A DNA stretch of 64,000 nt, from contig NC_037263.1 of NCBI RefSeq assembly GCF_000002425.4, positions 8,062,917-8,126,916 of the forward strand, written 5' to 3'. The notes under the pieces are model-generated. The model made no database searches. It worked only from the letters and a program-made list of their open reading frames with translations, and was not told the origin of the DNA. Each line of letters starts with the position of its first letter. Position 1 is the stretch's first letter. This stretch comes from Physcomitrium patens. Its lineage: Eukaryota > Streptophyta > Bryopsida > Funariales > Funariaceae. The position numbers and the translations under genes are program-made. Below, in pieces: positions 61,264 to 64,000 of the stretch.

Positions 61264-61620
61264 TCATTTGGGGAATATGTAACGCCCGCAGCGGAAGCCA
61301 CCCAGATCCGTGCGACCACACTTCTTGGGCAACTGCAACCCGTTGTTCACCATCTGGGCGGGGAAGGAGCTGGACCTGAGCTGAGCGCACATGCAATTCT
61401 TGTCTGCCCTGCGGACCACCATGCAGCACTGCGCGCTGGGCGGCGGTGGCCGAGCTCCCTGAATGGCTCGCAGGCACGGGTACAGCGCGTTGGGGTTGCA
61501 CATCCCGGCAGCGCTGGATTCGGCCAACATCGCCATCACCACCAGCAAACAAACGCTTACAGCTGCGAAACGCCACTTCGATCCTGCCACTGCCAATGCC
61601 ATTGTCATTGCTGGTGCCAT
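61264..61620 (-). CDS. Secreted non-specific lipid-transfer-like protein
   Basis: 118 residues in one exon. Residues 1-38 contain a hydrophobic core (AAVSVCLLVVMAML) and a likely cleavage after ESSAA, so a signal peptide to the secretory pathway. The mature part has the complete eight-cysteine pattern C-X7-C-X15-CC-X9-CMC-X22-C-X9-C (Cys 41, 49, 65, 66, 76, 78, 101, 111), which folds as four helices around a lipid-binding cavity. A PPPP run lies between the second and third cysteines. The first ATG is at 61620; Met7 is an alternative start. Such proteins bind fatty acids and phospholipids in the wall and act in cuticle building or defence signalling; which applies is unknown. A broken copy lies in opposite orientation 624 bp away. 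Confidence 0.85.
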   Translation of the reverse strand: MAPAMTMALAVAGSKWRFAAVSVCLLVVMAMLAESSAAGMCNPNALYPCLRAIQGARPPPPSAQCCMVVRRADKNCMCAQLRSSSFPAQMVNNGLQLPKKCGRTDLGGFRCGRYIFPK

Positions 61621-62244
61621 TGCCGTTGCCTTTGCCGTAACTGGGAGCGCACCACTTCTAGATCCTGCTACTGCAGAATTCGGCTCACAAATACCTCGCT
61701 GATTGCTGGGCAGTTAGCCACCAACCGGAGCTGAGCTGATCTGAAGGCGACCTGAGCTGTGCTAAGGGTTGACGGCTGAGGGCTGCGTTGAGTCGAGGCA
61801 ATCTGAGGATGGTTTGGAGTAGGAACAACGCCGCCTTTTCTAGCCTTGGCCACCCACAAGCAGGTCGCATGGCCCATCACCACACTGCGTCAAGTTCACT
61901 CTGACAGGACGATGCACTTCACCAAACTGCATTTGAGGCTTTGACATGTGCACGCGCTAAACCCGAGGAACAAAATCGCTGCTGATGGCTATCGAATGCG
62001 CGGCTATCAAGGAGCTGGATTGGGAGCAGTTGGGGCGTTGACTCCCAAGCGCCGAATGTCAGGGCTTGATTGTCACCAAACATGGAGGCCTTGGATTTTT
62101 GCGGAGTGGACCCCAGATGAGCACGTCAGTCACCGCGGTGCCGTGTTTTCTCTCCACCTGCCTTCCACCGCCGCAAGGACCCCTGAAGTTGCTCGATGGT
62201 CCCTGCATCCGAGCGTGCTCGATGGCAGCCGCACCCTTGCGGCC

Positions 62245-62610
62245 ATGGCGTTTAGATATGCGCGTGCAGCTTCATGTAATGCCGTTTGTTTGCTGCTGGA
62301 CATGTGCTGCCTGGGCTGGGGTGGCTGAGTATCCAGCTTAGCTATAGTGTGCAACGCCAACGCCGTCGTGCGCTGATGCCCTCTCTCATACCCTGTCTGC
62401 GGCCAACGGCAGGCAACTGAGGGAGCTAGTCCGGCTGCTCTCAGCAGGCAATGCTGCGATGCAATGCGATGCGGGGAACAAGTGCACCCACAACTTGCTG
62501 AGGTCGTCCTTAGTCTCTGCACAGATAATGAGCAATTGTGAGCTGCTGCCGGAGAAATGCAGGCGCAAGGACATGAATGGCTTCAAGTGCGGCCGTGAAT
62601 GGTTCTCTCG
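62245..62610 (+). pseudogene. Broken lipid-transfer-like copy, divergent to the intact gene
   Basis: Plus-strand pieces in shifting frames retrace the intact protein: a signal-peptide-like stretch MAFRYARAASCNAVCLLLDM (62245), CNANAV (about 62349), IPCLRPTAGN (about 62382), SRQCCDAM (about 62445) and then NKCTHNLLRSSLVSAQIMSN through PEKCRRKDMNGFKCGREWF (62475-62600). At least three frame changes and a stop separate them, and the CXC motif survives only as KCTH. Best read as a pseudogene from an inverted duplication. An unusual exon structure is less likely because the breaks fall inside conserved helices. Confidence 0.65.
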
Positions 62611-62680
62611 CCCACCATGGTCACTTGCTAAACGAATTTGTTTATATTCTCTGCAACATTTTCCAATGAAATGTTTGTGA

Positions 62681-64000
62681 TTGTTGAAGTTGAAATCTAA
62701 GCTTCCGTTGCAGTCATCAGTTTTGTTTCGACCCTAAATGAGAGAATTCCTTTTTCCGAGAGAGATATTGGAAAGATGGGAGCTGTATAGTTTCCACAGA
62801 AAGTCTGAATGCCGTGTTGCTTCTTGACAACCGTTCAAACTTTAAGGTTCTTGTACTAATTTGAAATTTGAACTTTTTTAATCAATTAAAGTGTTTTTAG
62901 GGAATAACTATAATCATGTCTCTTGGGTTGTTTGTCATAAGATTTGAATAGCACTCTAACGATAAAAATATCATATAATTCTATAAAACTGTAAAGTACA
63001 CAAAATAAGATAATGATTAATATTTTTGATAAATATAAATATTTTTTAATACAACTAAATCAAAATAAAATAAGATTGGTTTGAAATTAAGAAGAAACTT
63101 AACAAAAAAAATCAACCTATATTAAATCACATGTCTAAAGAATAAATGTATTTTTATCCCAAAAGAGACATATACCTATGTATTTATTTTTATATAAAAA
63201 TAACTTATTGCATAGTTAATAAATTTATTACAATGATGTAGCTTGACCATTTGAACTACATTAGAAAGAAAGATATTTAATCTAATTTAATTTTACTATT
63301 TAAGTATTATTTTTAGATTTTTTAATTAAGTTTATACTTAAATTTTATTTAATTTATTATCTCTTTATATTTTTCAATATATTATATATTAATAATTACA
63401 AAATATATAAGATATTTAAATTATATATTTTCTAATAAGTTTATATTGACTGCCAATGTCTACTTTGATGTATTTTATTTTATGTGTTCAATCAGATTAT
63501 TATTTTTTTTTATTAATGTAGTAAAACTTTATTATTTATAAAAACATTATTCTGTATAATAATATTATATTTTATGCTGATTACCACTAAATCCACTTTT
63601 TCATTTCGACAAATACTTGAGATGAGCCGTGCTCTATTTTAAGGTATAACAATTAATAAATATGTTTAAGATCAAAATATTTTGACATATTCTATTAGTC
63701 TAAAACTCAATTTCTGCTATTTATTAGTATTAATGCTTTTTAAGTTACATATTCACATATATACTTTAGAATAAAACTACAATATTTATCTAATAAAGTT
63801 ATGAACTTATGCATATTAAATATTGTATTTTTTATTTCATCATAAATAAATAAATAAAATACATTAATAAAATTGTAACTATGTCCATGTACAAAGATAG
63901 AACATGTTTAACTATATGTCTGTAAAAATAAATTAAAATTATAAAATATTAAAAATGATAAAAATTCTTTTAGATAAAAATAATATTTTTGAATATAAAA
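62681..64000. other. AT-rich sequence to window end
   Basis: No gene, RNA or element boundary recognised. From about 62840 the composition becomes strongly AT-rich. The first 150 bp may include the 3' flank of the broken lipid-transfer copy. Confidence 0.55.

Noticed and set aside
61129-61734. 201-codon plus-strand frame over the lipid-transfer gene
   Set aside because: It is the antisense shadow of the minus-strand eight-cysteine gene, repetitive (HCHCHC) because of triplet repeats in the signal-peptide region.
1-64000. tRNA, rRNA or other structural RNA genes
   Set aside because: I looked for cloverleaf-type B-box and A-box words and conserved rRNA segments on both strands and saw none that hold up; primer-site-like motifs beside LTRs are not tRNA genes.

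Overview
The window looks like a repeat-rich, AT-rich stretch of a land-plant nuclear genome. At least three quarters of it is retrotransposon debris, with two small gene islands. The non-repeat genes are plant-type: a three-exon, four-span CASP-like membrane protein and a secreted eight-cysteine lipid-transfer protein. The commonest element is a chromodomain-bearing Ty3/Gypsy (chromovirus) family. Its integrase-chromodomain layout, the gag type of a second Ty3 family and an NBS-LRR-style leucine-rich repeat relic all remind me of moss, lycophyte or other seed-free plant genomes. That placement is inference, not proof.

Layout. 0.4-5.5 kb: decayed minus-strand chromovirus with only its 5' LTR left. 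6.05-10.9 kb: decayed plus-strand relative, head to head with the first. 12.5-17.7 kb: two solo LTRs of a different family (LTR-C), inserted into a degraded, unidentified coding-like tract that runs from about 13.7 to 19.1 kb. 20.1-27.7 kb: the best preserved chromovirus (G1), with both 561-bp LTRs, gag, pol, a chromodomain, an extra downstream ORF and a polypurine tract. A solo LTR of another family sits inside the extra ORF. 28.9-37.6 kb: minus-strand sister copy (G2), broken by a second Ty3-like element (LTR plus gag) and an associated deletion. 37.7-38.1 kb: leucine-rich-repeat relic. 38.1-45.5 kb: third minus-strand chromovirus relic (E3) holding two nested solo LTRs. 46.0-47.8 kb: GC-richer tract of unknown origin. 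49.7-50.7 kb: CASP-like gene. 51.8-56.8 kb: Ty1/Copia element with a perfect target duplication, no integrase, and a G-family solo LTR inside its 5' LTR; another solo LTR lies 47 bp past its target duplication. 57.5-60.7 kb: AT-rich, nothing recognised. 60.7-62.7 kb: GC-rich island with a lipid-transfer protein gene and a divergently oriented broken copy. 62.7-64.0 kb: AT-rich, nothing recognised.

History readable from the sequence. Target duplications and nesting give an order of events: chromoviruses and the Copia element landed first; solo LTRs of at least three families then inserted into them and recombined out. Premature stops in the old elements are overwhelmingly the kind made by C-to-T change on one strand or the other, as expected for heavily methylated, silenced DNA. 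None of the retroelements appears capable of autonomous movement. The CASP-like gene and the minus-strand lipid-transfer gene are the only genes I would call intact.
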